The notes under the pieces: generated by a model
The model's database searches: none
What the model was told of the DNA's origin: nothing
The model's input: the letters and a program-made list of their open reading frames with translations, nothing else
Translations under genes and position numbers: made by a program
Assembly: GCF_011765625.1 (NCBI RefSeq)
Contig: NZ_CP050313.1
Span: 3,778,501-3,842,500 of the forward strand
Direction of reading: 5' to 3'
DNA length: 64,000 nt
Origin: Shewanella aestuarii
GTDB lineage: Bacteria; Pseudomonadota; Gammaproteobacteria; Enterobacterales; Shewanellaceae
Shown: piece by piece, positions 38,754 through 48,661 of the stretch
How positions within the stretch are numbered: the first letter of the stretch is position 1
How the letters are laid out: each line of letters begins with the position of its first letter

Positions 38754-38785
38754 AATAAAAAAGGGCCGCCTTATTTAAGCGGCCC
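38754..38785 (-). terminator. Rho-independent terminator after the OprC-like receptor gene
   Basis: A seven-base-pair stem GGGCCGC/GCGGCCC with a nine-base loop. On the minus strand it runs into TTTTTTATT. It lies just past the stop of prrA, so it probably also ends that transcript weakly. Confidence 0.82.
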
Positions 38786-38801
38786 AAACCCGTCTACAGG
38801 T

Positions 38802-40859
38802 TTAAAAATGGTACTCGGCGGTTAGCCACGCACTGATGCCTTCACCGGGCATTCGCTCACCTGGATTTAGCGCTGAGGCAATCACTCGGTTATAACCCGC
38901 CAAGTGATCTTTATAATATGTGTCAAATACATTATTCACCCCAACATCGACTTGCCACGTTGTAGCTTGATAACCCAGCGAAATATTCAACAAGGCATAG
39001 CCTGCGGTTGTCTTCTCTAACTGCCCAGCAGAGATATTATCTTGGGAACTCACAGCAACGGATTCAAGCCGTGCCCGCCATTGGTTACGCACATAATTAA
39101 GCCCCAGCTTTAACTTAGGCGGTGCAATACGATACAAGTTATCCTCAACATCACGGCGCTGACCACGTATATAGTTAGCAATTAAATCGAGCGAAAAGTG
39201 TGGGGTTAATTGGTATGCCGCAGTTAAATCCATGCCATAAAGCTCGGCATCAACATTGGCAAACATCAATGGATTATCATCGCCCATCATTTTTGCAGCC
39301 ATAATTACGGTGGGGTCAGTGGCGGCAACACCTTGAATATAATCATCAATACGATGATAAAATGCCCGTGGACTAAGGCTAAAATTACCAGTTTGATAAT
39401 CTAGTCCTAACTCAAGTTGATAAGCGGTTTCGAGATCTAAATCTGGATTACCCACATAGGTTCGCCCATCAGCTAGCCCACCAGTAGATTGCATTGGCAC
39501 CCATAAATACCTTTGTTGATACGTTGCTCCAGCCTGTTTGCGCGCCGCACCAAACACCCAAGTTAGTGGCTCACGCCATTGGTATCGTGCATTAAAAACC
39601 GCATCAATACCGGTTTGACTGATATTTCTATCGGCATCATTAAAGCGTTGCATTAAAGCTGCAATCGCTGGCATGTTGGCCGCCATAGAATGATCAACCT
39701 TGGCTGAATCAACATGGTAATACTTCAATCGAGTGCCTGCGGTTAATTGCCAAAGGCCTAGTTCATGCTGCCACTGGGCAAACACACTCAATTTGTCATC
39801 TTGCACATGGTTAAAATTATCAACACGAAACATCGGGTTATCAGGGCTGGTGATCACTGAATTGTGCTGACGAAACTGCCCGTCATAGCCAACACGCCAA
39901 TCCCCTTTACTCAAAACAAACTGACTATCCAAACTTTGACTATCTGCAGTGTTATAACGCGAACTCATGGTTGGCATTAAGGTGCGAGAGCTTAAATTAT
40001 CCATACCATGGCGGGCATCACTGTAGGCTAAATGCCAATCTAACGCCCAACCGACAACTTGATGAGAACCTGCAACACTCACGCGATCAGTTTTAATGTA
40101 ATCAATGTCCATCGGTAATGCTGGCGTGCCGGCATCTTTGGTTTTCAGATGTTGATAACTCACAGCAATTGACTCATCCGATAGCTCGTCATCACCTAAG
40201 TTAAACCGATATTGGCCACCAAAAACCTGCTTATCATAAAAGGTCGGTGAGATTTCGCGGCCATCGCCCGCTTTGACATTATCATCACCATGCAACACAT
40301 CAGCGTAAAGCAGTAGTGCATGTTGTTCACCACCTAAATTGGCTTTCCCTCCCAACGTACTGCGCTCGCCATTATGCAAATATTGCGCCCGAAGCTTGCC
40401 AGAAGTCTCTTGAAATCGAGCCTGAGACTCAACCACATTTATACTGCCGCCAAGCGTATCCACCCCAGATGCAACAGGCGCAATACCACGCTGTGCTTCA
40501 ACCCATTCGGTTAAAATTAAGCTGGCATAACTAAGTGGCGCATCCATAGCATTTGGCCCAGCGCCAGCAAGAGAGGCCCCGTTCACTTGGGTATTAACTC
40601 GCTCGCCTGACAAACCACGATACTGAGCAATACCGGTTAATGGCCCGTTACCATTCACCGACGCACCGGGTAAATGGTTCAGCACTTGGCCGATATCTGC
40701 TATCGGATAAATAACGTTAGGAGACACCATTAACTCGCCGCTGGAATTAGCTTGACTCCCATTGACTTGGATAACTTCAATATCACCCGCCCATGAGGTG
40801 ACAGAGTAAAATGACGTTAAAAGAGCTGCTGACAACAAAGAAATATTAGCTTTTATCAT
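38802..40859 (-). CDS. TonB-dependent receptor, OprC/NosA-like (probable copper)
   Basis: A 685-residue outer-membrane receptor with a signal peptide ending SWA. The plug has IADIGQVLNHLPGASVNGNG near residue 53 and a full barrel ends in AEYHF. The last segment (DHLAGYNRV ... PGERMPGEG) resembles the C-terminus of OprC/NosA copper receptors, and several Met-rich stretches (MPTMSS, MAANMPAIAALM, MAAKMMGDDNPLMF) suit copper. In Pseudomonas, NosA relatives supply copper for N2O reductase. Substrate here is inferred. It converges with the PrrB/PrrA pair and has a RegA-like palindrome 83 bp upstream. Confidence 0.8.
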   Translation of the reverse strand: MIKANISLLSAALLTSFYSVTSWAGDIEVIQVNGSQANSSGELMVSPNVIYPIADIGQVLNHLPGASVNGNGPLTGIAQYRGLSGERVNTQVNGASLAGAGPNAMDAPLSYASLILTEWVEAQRGIAPVASGVDTLGGSINVVESQARFQETSGKLRAQYLHNGERSTLGGKANLGGEQHALLLYADVLHGDDNVKAGDGREISPTFYDKQVFGGQYRFNLGDDELSDESIAVSYQHLKTKDAGTPALPMDIDYIKTDRVSVAGSHQVVGWALDWHLAYSDARHGMDNLSSRTLMPTMSSRYNTADSQSLDSQFVLSKGDWRVGYDGQFRQHNSVITSPDNPMFRVDNFNHVQDDKLSVFAQWQHELGLWQLTAGTRLKYYHVDSAKVDHSMAANMPAIAALMQRFNDADRNISQTGIDAVFNARYQWREPLTWVFGAARKQAGATYQQRYLWVPMQSTGGLADGRTYVGNPDLDLETAYQLELGLDYQTGNFSLSPRAFYHRIDDYIQGVAATDPTVIMAAKMMGDDNPLMFANVDAELYGMDLTAAYQLTPHFSLDLIANYIRGQRRDVEDNLYRIAPPKLKLGLNYVRNQWRARLESVAVSSQDNISAGQLEKTTAGYALLNISLGYQATTWQVDVGVNNVFDTYYKDHLAGYNRVIASALNPGERMPGEGISAWLTAEYHF

Positions 40860-40941
40860 AATTACGCTTTCTTAGTGAAGCTTGTAAGTAGGACGTTGAT
40901 TTTATGTAAAAAGTAACACCTCGCAATAACAAAGCTACAAA

Positions 40942-40960
40942 CTGCGACAACTTGTCGCAG
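40942..40960 (-). promoter_or_regulatory. 19-bp palindrome, candidate PrrA/RegA operator
   Basis: CTGCGACAACTTGTCGCAG is a perfect palindrome around a central C. The GCGAC...GTCGC arms with this spacing match the general RegA/RegR/ActR site form. It lies 83 bp before the OprC-like receptor start, in the 390-bp gap shared with ompR. The remainder of that gap (to 41249) holds the ompR promoter region and no gene I can support. Confidence 0.6.
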
Positions 40961-41249
40961 GCAAGTGCTCATGCCACATATTGCCTATTGAAGTATTTCA
41001 GACGCTTAAATTGCTTTTGCATTAAAGTATTACCCTCAAAAACTCCGGTTTTTAATCGCTTAAATTGAGATTTGTTACAATTTCCAACAAACAGCAGAAT
41101 CAAGTAAAATGTTAAAAATATCATACAGATACATATCTTGCAGACATAAAAAATAAACTGACGATAAAGATACAGTCACCAAGCCTCTGTCAGCCTGTCG
41201 ATAAAGTGGTTATATTGGTCAAAAAATGCAGAACACAAAGGATAGCTAT

Positions 41250-41975
41250 ATGGGCCAGGAAACGTCGAAAATTCTTGTTGTTGATGATGACATGAGACTT
41301 CGTTCGCTATTGGAGCGATACTTGATAGAACAAGGTTATCAAGTACGCAGCGCAGCCAATGCCGAACAAATGGATCGCCTACTTGAGCGTGAAAACTTTC
41401 ACTTAATCGTGCTCGATTTGATGCTACCCGGTGAAGATGGTTTATCGATTTGCCGTCGCTTACGTCAGCAAGAAAACCCTATCCCCATTGTCATGCTAAC
41501 CGCAAAAGGCGACGAAGTAGACCGCATTATCGGCCTTGAATTAGGCGCCGATGATTATCTGCCTAAGCCATTCAATCCACGTGAATTACTCGCCCGCATT
41601 AAAGCCGTGATGCGCCGCCAAACTGTTGATGTACCTGGTGCGCCAGCACAAAAAGAACAAGTGATTGAGTTTGGTGAATTTACCTTAAACCTCGCCACTC
41701 GTGAAATGTTTCATGGCGAAGAAAGTATCGCCTTAACCAGTGGTGAGTTTGCAGTACTAAAAGTATTGGTTTCGCATCCACGCGAGCCATTATCTCGAGA
41801 CAAATTAATGAATCTAGCCCGTGGCCGCGATTATTCTGCCTTAGAGCGCTCGATTGACGTGCAAGTATCACGTTTACGTCGCCTGATTGAAACAGATGCC
41901 GCCAACCCACGTTACATTCAAACGGTGTGGGGCTTAGGTTATGTGTTTGTGCCCGACGGCTCTACCAGAAAATAA
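41250..41975 (+). CDS. ompR: Osmoregulation response regulator OmpR
   Basis: An OmpR-type regulator of 241 residues. The receiver domain has VDDDMRLR at the start, phospho-Asp56 in IVLDLMLPGEDG, and KPFNPREL at the switch lysine. The winged-helix C-terminus reads LTSGEFAVLKVLVSHPREPLS and ends YIQTVWGLGYVFVPDG, the OmpR hallmark. The frame opens at 41226, but ATG 41250 has AAAGGA seven bases upstream and matches the family start. It is followed after three bases by envZ. Confidence 0.94.
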   Translation: MGQETSKILVVDDDMRLRSLLERYLIEQGYQVRSAANAEQMDRLLERENFHLIVLDLMLPGEDGLSICRRLRQQENPIPIVMLTAKGDEVDRIIGLELGADDYLPKPFNPRELLARIKAVMRRQTVDVPGAPAQKEQVIEFGEFTLNLATREMFHGEESIALTSGEFAVLKVLVSHPREPLSRDKLMNLARGRDYSALERSIDVQVSRLRRLIETDAANPRYIQTVWGLGYVFVPDGSTRK

Positions 41976-41978
41976 CCT

Positions 41979-43352
41979 GTGTCTGATCCGATAGCGTTAC
42001 CATTAAAATGGTGGCAGCGTTTGCTGCCACGTAATGCTTTTAGCCAAACGGTTGTACTGATTGGCAGTTTACTGCTAATCAATCAACTGGTGTCTTATTG
42101 GTCGGTAGCCGTGTACTTTATCAAACCGAGCTACGAACAAATCAACCAGTTAATAGCAAGGCAAATCAATATTTTATTTGTTGATGGCGTTGATGTTGGC
42201 CGCGAGCACTTATCAATGGTTGACGCCCTAAATGCCAAAGTCCGTGACGACGGCATGACGATATATAACCTTAAACAAGCCCGTGAAGCCGGCTTAGATA
42301 ATGCCACTTATTACAGTTTTCTCTCTGATCAAATGTCAGTGTATTTAGGCGGCGAAGCCGAGGTACGCTTTTCTCAAGGTGACAAACTTGATGTATGGAT
42401 ACGCCCCCCTCAAGCCCCCAGTATTTGGATAAAAGTCCCGCTAACCGGGATCAATGAGTCTGACTTATCCCCCTTAACATTATACCTATTGGTGATTGGT
42501 GCGCTCAGTGTCGCTGGCGGATGGTTATTTGCTCGCAATCAGAATAAGCCATTAAAACGGCTACAAAAAGCGGCAGTCACGGTATCAAAAGGCGAGTTTC
42601 CAGCACCACTGCCTTTAAGTGGCTCGACCGAAATTGTTGAAGTGACTCATGCCTTTAATCAAATGGCTAAAAGCATGCAACAACTTGAGCAAGACCGCGC
42701 TTTACTTATGGCGGGTATTTCGCATGACTTACGCACGCCATTAACTCGTATTCGCCTTGCTTGCGAAATGATGGTTGAAGATGACCACTACCTCAAAGAT
42801 GGCATAGTCAACGATATTGAAGATATGGATGCCATCATCAAACAATTTATTGCTTATGTCCGCCACGACCAAGAAGTGGTGCGCGAACCTTTTCAACTAA
42901 ATCAACTGATCCAAGAAATCCATCAGCAAGAAAGCCATCGCTTAGCGCAGATAGAAATATCATTAGCCGATTGTCCTGAAATTCCATTGCATAACGTGGC
43001 CATTAAACGCGTACTAAGTAACTTAGTTGAAAATGCTTTTAGATATGGTAATGGGTGGGTAAAAATCAGCTCATTTGTGGATGCCCGTTATGTGGGTTTT
43101 AGTATAGAAGACAACGGCCCCGGCATCGACGAACGTAAAGTTGAAGAGCTATTTCAACCATTTACTCAAGGCGATACCGCTCGTGGCAGTGTGGGTTCAG
43201 GATTAGGTTTAGCCATTGTTAAACGTATTATTGACCGGCATCACGGTAAAATCAGCTTAAAAAACCGCCCTGAAGGTGGGCTTCTTGTTAGAGTAACATT
43301 ACCTAAAAAACAGACAGACCATGCCGGTAATATGCAAAAAAATGGACGCTAA
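41979..43352 (+). CDS. envZ: Osmosensor histidine kinase EnvZ
   Basis: A 457-residue sensor kinase of EnvZ layout: first helix near residues 22-48, a periplasmic domain to about 165, a second helix ([20 protein letters not shown]), HAMP, the H-box [16 protein letters not shown] with His249, and the ATPase domain ([28 protein letters not shown]). It phosphorylates and dephosphorylates OmpR. The start is GTG 41979. Its stop codon lies in the loop of the terminator hairpin at 43336-43367. Confidence 0.94.
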   Translation: MSDPIALPLKWWQRLLPRNAFSQTVVLIGSLLLINQLVSYWSVAVYFIKPSYEQINQLIARQINILFVDGVDVGREHLSMVDALNAKVRDDGMTIYNLKQAREAGLDNATYYSFLSDQMSVYLGGEAEVRFSQGDKLDVWIRPPQAPSIWIKVPLTGINESDLSPLTLYLLVIGALSVAGGWLFARNQNKPLKRLQKAAVTVSKGEFPAPLPLSGSTEIVEVTHAFNQMAKSMQQLEQDRALLMAGISHDLRTPLTRIRLACEMMVEDDHYLKDGIVNDIEDMDAIIKQFIAYVRHDQEVVREPFQLNQLIQEIHQQESHRLAQIEISLADCPEIPLHNVAIKRVLSNLVENAFRYGNGWVKISSFVDARYVGFSIEDNGPGIDERKVEELFQPFTQGDTARGSVGSGLGLAIVKRIIDRHHGKISLKNRPEGGLLVRVTLPKKQTDHAGNMQKNGR

Positions 43353-43367
43353 CACGCGTCCATTTTT
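43336..43367. terminator. Bidirectional terminator between envZ and the peroxiredoxin gene
   Basis: The stem ATGGACGC/GCGTCCAT with A and T tracts on both sides serves both convergent genes. The envZ stop codon is in the loop. Confidence 0.87.
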
Positions 43368-43383
43368 GTCACTTAATGTGGCA

Positions 43384-43857
43384 TTATAACGAAGCTAATA
43401 CTGCTTCAGCTGTGCTCACTTCAAATGATTTTGGTGCTTCAACATTCAATGTGGTCACTACGCCATTATCAATCACCATGGCATAACGCTGTGAACGAAT
43501 CCCACCAAAAGCGGCAGTATCCATGTCTAAGCCAAGCGCTTTATTAAAGCTGGCATCGCCATCTGCTAGCATCATGATTTCTGATGCATTTTGCGCTTCA
43601 CCCCAGGCTTTCATCACAAACGCATCGTTAACTGATACGCAAGCAATAATATCCACGCCTTTGGCTTTAAGCTGATCGGCTAACACCACAAAACCCGGTA
43701 AATGTGCTTCAGAGCAAGTTGGGGTAAACGCCCCTGGCACAGCAAACAACACGACTTTTTTGCCCGCAAACAGAGTTGCAACATCATGGTTTACCATACC
43801 ATCTTTGGTTAATTGGCCTAACGTTCCCGCAGGTAAAGCTTGTCCTTGTTGAATCAT
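43384..43857 (-). CDS. Peroxiredoxin (Prx5/AhpE-like type)
   Basis: A 157-residue peroxiredoxin with the peroxidatic cysteine C48 in PGAFTPTCSEAHLPGF, the Prx5-group signature, and conserved arginine in FGGIRSQRYAMVID. It reduces hydrogen peroxide and organic peroxides. No N-terminal glutaredoxin-like extension or second domain is present, so the reductant is presumably glutathione, glutaredoxin or thioredoxin from elsewhere. Cytoplasmic. Single gene. Confidence 0.9.
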   Translation of the reverse strand: MIQQGQALPAGTLGQLTKDGMVNHDVATLFAGKKVVLFAVPGAFTPTCSEAHLPGFVVLADQLKAKGVDIIACVSVNDAFVMKAWGEAQNASEIMMLADGDASFNKALGLDMDTAAFGGIRSQRYAMVIDNGVVTTLNVEAPKSFEVSTAEAVLASL

Positions 43858-44034
43858 TTGAAGTCCTTAATAAATTAAAATAACCGCCCCAGCATAAATC
43901 GAAACTCGCCAAAGGAATACCTGTAAATATTAAGGCTATTAGCCATGAGCGATTAAGGAGTCAAATCGCACATCGTAAAACGTAGGCGGCTTAGGTTATA
44001 ATCTGGGATAAATTTGTTGCTTGAGACTCCAACC

Positions 44035-44313
44035 ATGGCCAAAACTGCTGCGGCATTACACATTCTGGTAAAACATAAAGAACTTGCCGAATCTATTGTG
44101 AGCCAATTAAACAAGGGCGCAAAATTTGATGTGCTCGCCAAAAAACACTCTAGCTGTCCCTCTGGCAAAAAAGGCGGCAGCTTAGGAGAGTTCAAACAAG
44201 GTCAAATGGTACCAGCGTTTGATAAAGTGTGCTTTAGTGGTGAGTTAATTACCCCACATATCGTCAAAACCAAATTTGGTTGGCATGTGGTGAAAGTGCT
44301 TTACCGTACATGA
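44035..44313 (+). CDS. ppiC: Peptidyl-prolyl cis-trans isomerase C (parvulin)
   Basis: A single-domain parvulin of 92 residues, as in E. coli Ppi[17 protein letters not shown] at the start, [16 protein letters not shown] in the middle and [12 protein letters not shown] at the end. It catalyses proline isomerisation in the cytoplasm. The frame opens at 44014, but ATG 44035 is the family start. Confidence 0.94.
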   Translation: MAKTAAALHILVKHKELAESIVSQLNKGAKFDVLAKKHSSCPSGKKGGSLGEFKQGQMVPAFDKVCFSGELITPHIVKTKFGWHVVKVLYRT

Positions 44314-44384
44314 TTGTTTAGTAACAGTATAAACATGCTAACAAACTCTTAAACAGGGAAATGTAACTCTGCAACCCAATTTAG

Positions 44385-45266
44385 CTAGCTAAAACTCCTG
44401 ACTGATTGTTTCAAAAAATCAATTAAAACACGTGTTCTTTGTGGCATTAATGCTTTGTTCTGATACACAGCATACAAGGGGATAGTCACTTGATGGCTTT
44501 GCGGCAAGATGCGGACTAACTCACCACTGGCAAGTTCATCCCTCACCACAAAAGCGGGTAACTGACCAAATCCAACATGGTTAAGCAAGAACCCTTTTAA
44601 CGAACTGGTTGTGCGAACCTGCACTCTTGGTTTTTTGCTTAACCTCACCTCACCTTGAGGTGACTTCAACACGAGCAATTTATTGCCCTGCACTATCTCA
44701 TGACTCACCCAGTCAAGTTTAAGCAGATCTTGTGCTGTATCAAGCGGTTCAAACTGCTTTAAGTACTGTGCTGATGCACAGAGAATCTCGTCAAACTCAC
44801 CAATTTTAGTAGCATAAAGTCTCGAATCTTCCAGTGCCGATGACGCTCGAATAGCAATATCACAGCGGGATTCAATCAAGTTGCTGTAGCTGTCACTTTC
44901 CACCACTTGCAATTGAATGTGCGGATATTGACATAGAAACTGGCTAAAAATATCTGTGTAGCCGCTAATTGGCACTGAGATCCTGAGTAGGCCTGTGGGT
45001 TCGTCGCTAAGTTGTTGGGCTTGGGTATTGGCCTCCATTGCTAGCTCTTGGATCATTAAACATTTTTTGTAATAGCGAGCGCCAGTGTCAGTGAGCGACA
45101 AAGATCGTGTGGTTCGTTGCAGTAAGCGAGTATTTAATTCTTGCTCAAGCTTAGTGACTATCTGAGACACTCTGGCTTTACCAATGCCTAGCTGTTCAGC
45201 GGCTTGAGTAAAAGATTGGCTGTCAACAACCTTAGTGAACACCATCATGTCGTCTATTGAGATCAT
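44385..45266 (-). CDS. LysR-family regulator divergent from the quinone reductase gene
   Basis: A LysR regulator of about 293 residues of the CrgA-like group. The winged helix reads MMVFTKVVDSQSFTQAAEQL, then LGIGKARVSQIVTKLEQEL, followed by RLLQRTTRSLSLTDTG. The effector domain is complete to the C-terminus. The start is ATG 45266 or 45278 (four residues longer). It is divergent from the NmrA-type quinone reductase gene with about 120 bp between the starts, the usual layout for a regulator and its target. Confidence 0.87.
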   Translation of the reverse strand: MISIDDMMVFTKVVDSQSFTQAAEQLGIGKARVSQIVTKLEQELNTRLLQRTTRSLSLTDTGARYYKKCLMIQELAMEANTQAQQLSDEPTGLLRISVPISGYTDIFSQFLCQYPHIQLQVVESDSYSNLIESRCDIAIRASSALEDSRLYATKIGEFDEILCASAQYLKQFEPLDTAQDLLKLDWVSHEIVQGNKLLVLKSPQGEVRLSKKPRVQVRTTSSLKGFLLNHVGFGQLPAFVVRDELASGELVRILPQSHQVTIPLYAVYQNKALMPQRTRVLIDFLKQSVRSFS

Positions 45267-45384
45267 GTGTGGGCCCATTGTTTATTTATAATTAACGATG
45301 AGTTTACATTTCGGGTAATTATTAATCAATCAGCAAACTATATAGTTATTGCCATCTAAATCGAAAAGCCATGGAGCGAGAAAA

Positions 45385-46238
45385 ATGATTGTAGTAACAG
45401 GTGCAAATGGCCAGCTTGGTCGTCAGGTAATCGCACATTTACTGAGTAAGGTAAAGCCATCAGAAATTATTGCTGCGGTAAGAACACCTGCTAAAGCAAG
45501 TGATTTAGCCGCCTTGGGGTGCAGGTACGTGAAGCAGATTATACAAAGCCTGACACCCTAAACTCGGCATTTAAGGGGGCAAATAAAGTGCTGCTTATTT
45601 CTTCAAGTGAAGTGGGACAAAGAGCAGAACAACATCGCAATGTTATTGACGCGGCTAAAAACCAAGGTGTATCGCTTATCGCCTATACCAGCCTACTGCA
45701 TGCTGATACATCGCCGTTACTTTTAGCCAAAGAGCACCTAGAAACTGAGAAATACCTGCAACAAAGTGGCGTACCTTTCGTGCTGCTTCGTAATGGCTGG
45801 TATACCGAAAATTACCTAGCCAGTGTTAAGCCAGCTATTGAATACGGCGCCTTTATAGGCAGTGCAGGAGAGGGACTGATAAGCTCAGCAACACGAGATG
45901 ATTATGCACAAGCTGCGGCAGTGGTAATAACATCAGCCACACCACAAGCAGGAAAAGTATATGAATTGGCGGGTGATGAGTCATACACACTTGCAGAACT
46001 GGCGGCCTTAATAAGTCAGCAATCGGGTAAAACGATACCCTATGTCAACTTGCCTGAGCATGAATACAAAGCTGCACTTGTTGGTGCTGGGATCCCTGAG
46101 CCATTCGCCGCCTTGCTTGCTGATTCAGATAAAGGGGCGTTAAACGCGGGATTATTTGATAACCAAGGGGCATTAAGTGCCTTAATCGGTCGCCCCACCA
46201 CCCGCCTCAGTGAATCACTCAAAGCGGTTATCAATTGA
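45385..46238 (+). pseudogene. NAD(P)H:quinone oxidoreductase type 2 (NmrA-like), frameshifted as sequenced
   Basis: Two frames (to 45561, and 45519-46238) make one NmrA-like Rossmann protein of 284 residues, close to E. coli QOR2/YtfG in length. The cofactor motif is VVTGANGQLGRQV at the start; later come LLISSSEVGQRAEQHRNVIDAAK and LLRNGWYTENYL. It should reduce quinones with NADPH. The frame breaks at the four-base G run 45516-45519; one more G joins DLAALG to VQVREADYTKPD. ATG 45385 is preferred over the ATG at 45349. Confidence 0.85.
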
Positions 46239-46364
46239 TCACCATGATTTGCGCCCCATTCTATGTGGCGCAAATCGCTTTTCAAAACAAGCATGACAGA
46301 AGCGAAATGTAAGATGCAGGCCCAGCAGCGGCCCTCCAAAACACTAAAATATTAACCCGCCCCA

Positions 46365-46392
46365 ATAAAAAACCGCTCAATCGGCGGTTTTT
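46365..46392. terminator. Bidirectional terminator between the quinone reductase and alkylsulfatase genes
   Basis: The stem AACCGC/GCGGTT is flanked by A and T tracts, between two convergent genes. Confidence 0.8.
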
Positions 46393-46433
46393 ATATTCAT
46401 ACTATATCAGCTTAAATCTCGCGACCTATGAAC

Positions 46434-48521
46434 CTAGCGGTGGTGGTGACGTCCATTGTGTACTGGCCTAGCGACATTTTTCATATAGATGGCTTTATTG
46501 GCCTCAATCACCTTGTCGGTAGGCAAGGGGACAATTTCAAATGCAGGGTCAAATTCAGTCATCACCTTCGCTAAGATGTCTAAGAAAGATGCATCGCCTT
46601 GAATGCTCGCCGCTTTGCTTGTCAGCAATTGTTTTACCGTTGTTTGCTTAAGGTTAAGCTTAACAATGTCAGCTTGATTGATGGTAAAAGTGGCGGTTGC
46701 ACTGTCTTTTACCTTATCAATTTTAGCGTTACTCAAGTTACCGTTAGCCAACTCAACCACATAAACTTCTTTGCTATCTGGCAGCACTAAATTAACTTCA
46801 AAGGCGTAATTTTGCGCTTTAATTGAATCGACTTTAATCGCTAAATAATCCAATAACGACCTTACTGGCATTTCAGCAATAATATCTGCTGAGGCTGATT
46901 TTAATGCTCCTGCTTGGCGGCCAATACGTAACTCTTGTGCGCCAGAAAGATAGATATTTCGCCAACCTGCGCCTTCTGACTGATAACCTAGCTGTTCATA
47001 AGTATCCGCTAATAAGTTACGTGCATCATTATTGTTGGGGTTATTGACCACAACCTTGTTCACTGCGGTAGCAACAAAGTGGTATTCGCCTTTATAAAAA
47101 TCTGCTTTAGCACGCTTTAAAATAGCTTGTTCACCGCCCATGTATTCAACAAATTTAGCCGCCTCTGCTTTGGTCGGTAAAGGATTTAAGTTAGCAGGGT
47201 TCATGTCAAAAAAGCCCAAATACATGTTATACACAGCGCGCGCATTATGTGAGTAAGTGCCATGATAACCATTGGTGTGCCACGCATCTTTTATTGATTG
47301 TGGTAACACCTTTTCAATTTCCCAGCCTATGTCCTGCAGCACAACGCCGTTATTGGCTAGGCGCAAAGATTGATTGTGTACAAATCCATAGTTGTCGCGC
47401 TGTAACTTTAAAAAGTCATTAATATCTTGATTGCCCCAAATTGGCGAGCTGTGTGCCGCAAATAAAAATTCGGCTTCGCCGCCCCACTCTTGGAGCATAT
47501 TATTGATTTCTTTAGACCATTTAAGCGCATCACGCACTTTAGCACCACGTAAGGTATAGATGTTGTGCATGCCTTTATAGGTTACTTCAGCAGACCAAAT
47601 GGTCTTCATGCTGGGAATGTAAGCCACAGCTTCAGATACCGCCTCAGTACCCGATGCATCCATAAACACCACTTCAAGACCATCAATGACGACAGTTTCA
47701 AATTTGCTGTCTAGATTAGTTTCATGATCTGGCAACACATAGGTGATCTCGCCTTTAGCAATACCATTTGATAAAGCGGCATCAACAATGGTGGTTTCAG
47801 ATGGCACCATCGTCGCCCCATATTGATACGAAGTACGCCGAGACATGGCATTACCCGCTAGCACGTTTTCATCAACCATTTCTTTGGTGATATTCGCCGA
47901 GCCATAAACTGTCACATTGGGAAACATCTCTTGAATTCCACGAGAACCACCAAAATGGTCGGCATGTGAATGCGAGTAAATCATGGCCACAACGGGATCA
48001 TGATTACCAAATGGTAAGTTTTTAAGGGCAAAAGCTAACGAGGCTTTAGCCGCTTCTTTAGTGGTTAATGGGTCAAATACAATCCAACCGTTATCGGTAC
48101 GCACTAAACTCATGTTAGCTAAATCAGTACCGCGAATTTGGAAAATACCCTCGTTTACTTGATACAAACCATAAGCTTCATTATTCATCTGCGCTTGACG
48201 ATACAGTGACGGATTGATGGTATCTGGGGTTTGATCACTAATAAATTCATAGGCATCAGCAAGCAACGCGGCGGTTGCGGCATCTAGCGGCGCTATCAGA
48301 TTCGCTCGGCCTTCTTGAAATGACTTGGTATCGTCAAAATTTAAGCCCTTAGCAAACTCAGTATTGTAGGCTTTAGTCGCTTGAGTCGCAGGCTTGCCTT
48401 GATACATAAATGAAGTGGTTAACGCATGCTCATCTTGACCTGTACCATGGCTATGCGCCACGGCAGAATAGCTAAAAGACAAGCTTGAAATAACGATTAA
48501 GGCAATAACTGATTTGTTCAT
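46434..48521 (-). CDS. Secreted alkylsulfatase (SdsA1-like, metallo-beta-lactamase fold)
   Basis: A type III alkylsulfatase of 695 residues. A signal peptide (MNKSVIALIVISSLSFSYSA) starts at ATG 48521; the frame opens at 48596 but has no signal there. The metallo-beta-lactamase zinc motif is MIYSHSHADHFGGSRG near residue 170, with a further zinc ligand in FAAHSSPIWG. A helical dimerisation region and a C-terminal SCP-2-like domain follow. Such enzymes hydrolyse alkyl sulfates such as SDS to alcohol and sulfate. The tail is His-rich (HNGRHHHR). A divergent LysR gene is the likely regulator. Confidence 0.9.
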   Translation of the reverse strand: MNKSVIALIVISSLSFSYSAVAHSHGTGQDEHALTTSFMYQGKPATQATKAYNTEFAKGLNFDDTKSFQEGRANLIAPLDAATAALLADAYEFISDQTPDTINPSLYRQAQMNNEAYGLYQVNEGIFQIRGTDLANMSLVRTDNGWIVFDPLTTKEAAKASLAFALKNLPFGNHDPVVAMIYSHSHADHFGGSRGIQEMFPNVTVYGSANITKEMVDENVLAGNAMSRRTSYQYGATMVPSETTIVDAALSNGIAKGEITYVLPDHETNLDSKFETVVIDGLEVVFMDASGTEAVSEAVAYIPSMKTIWSAEVTYKGMHNIYTLRGAKVRDALKWSKEINNMLQEWGGEAEFLFAAHSSPIWGNQDINDFLKLQRDNYGFVHNQSLRLANNGVVLQDIGWEIEKVLPQSIKDAWHTNGYHGTYSHNARAVYNMYLGFFDMNPANLNPLPTKAEAAKFVEYMGGEQAILKRAKADFYKGEYHFVATAVNKVVVNNPNNNDARNLLADTYEQLGYQSEGAGWRNIYLSGAQELRIGRQAGALKSASADIIAEMPVRSLLDYLAIKVDSIKAQNYAFEVNLVLPDSKEVYVVELANGNLSNAKIDKVKDSATATFTINQADIVKLNLKQTTVKQLLTSKAASIQGDASFLDILAKVMTEFDPAFEIVPLPTDKVIEANKAIYMKNVARPVHNGRHHHR

Positions 48522-48661
48522 AAATAATGACCTTTGGTTTAAGTGGCTATCAAACACCGAGCGAACATGAATATCTTGCCGCTGAGTTAATTGCATTCAT
48601 CTTAAACTTTTAACAATTTAGATAAACAAAGGTAACTATGGTTGATTGTTAAGTTATACTT

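Noticed and set aside
46434..46470. His-rich tail of the alkylsulfatase as a frameshift artefact
   Set aside because: The SCP-2-like domain is complete before it and the short basic tail is read in the same frame without any homopolymer break.
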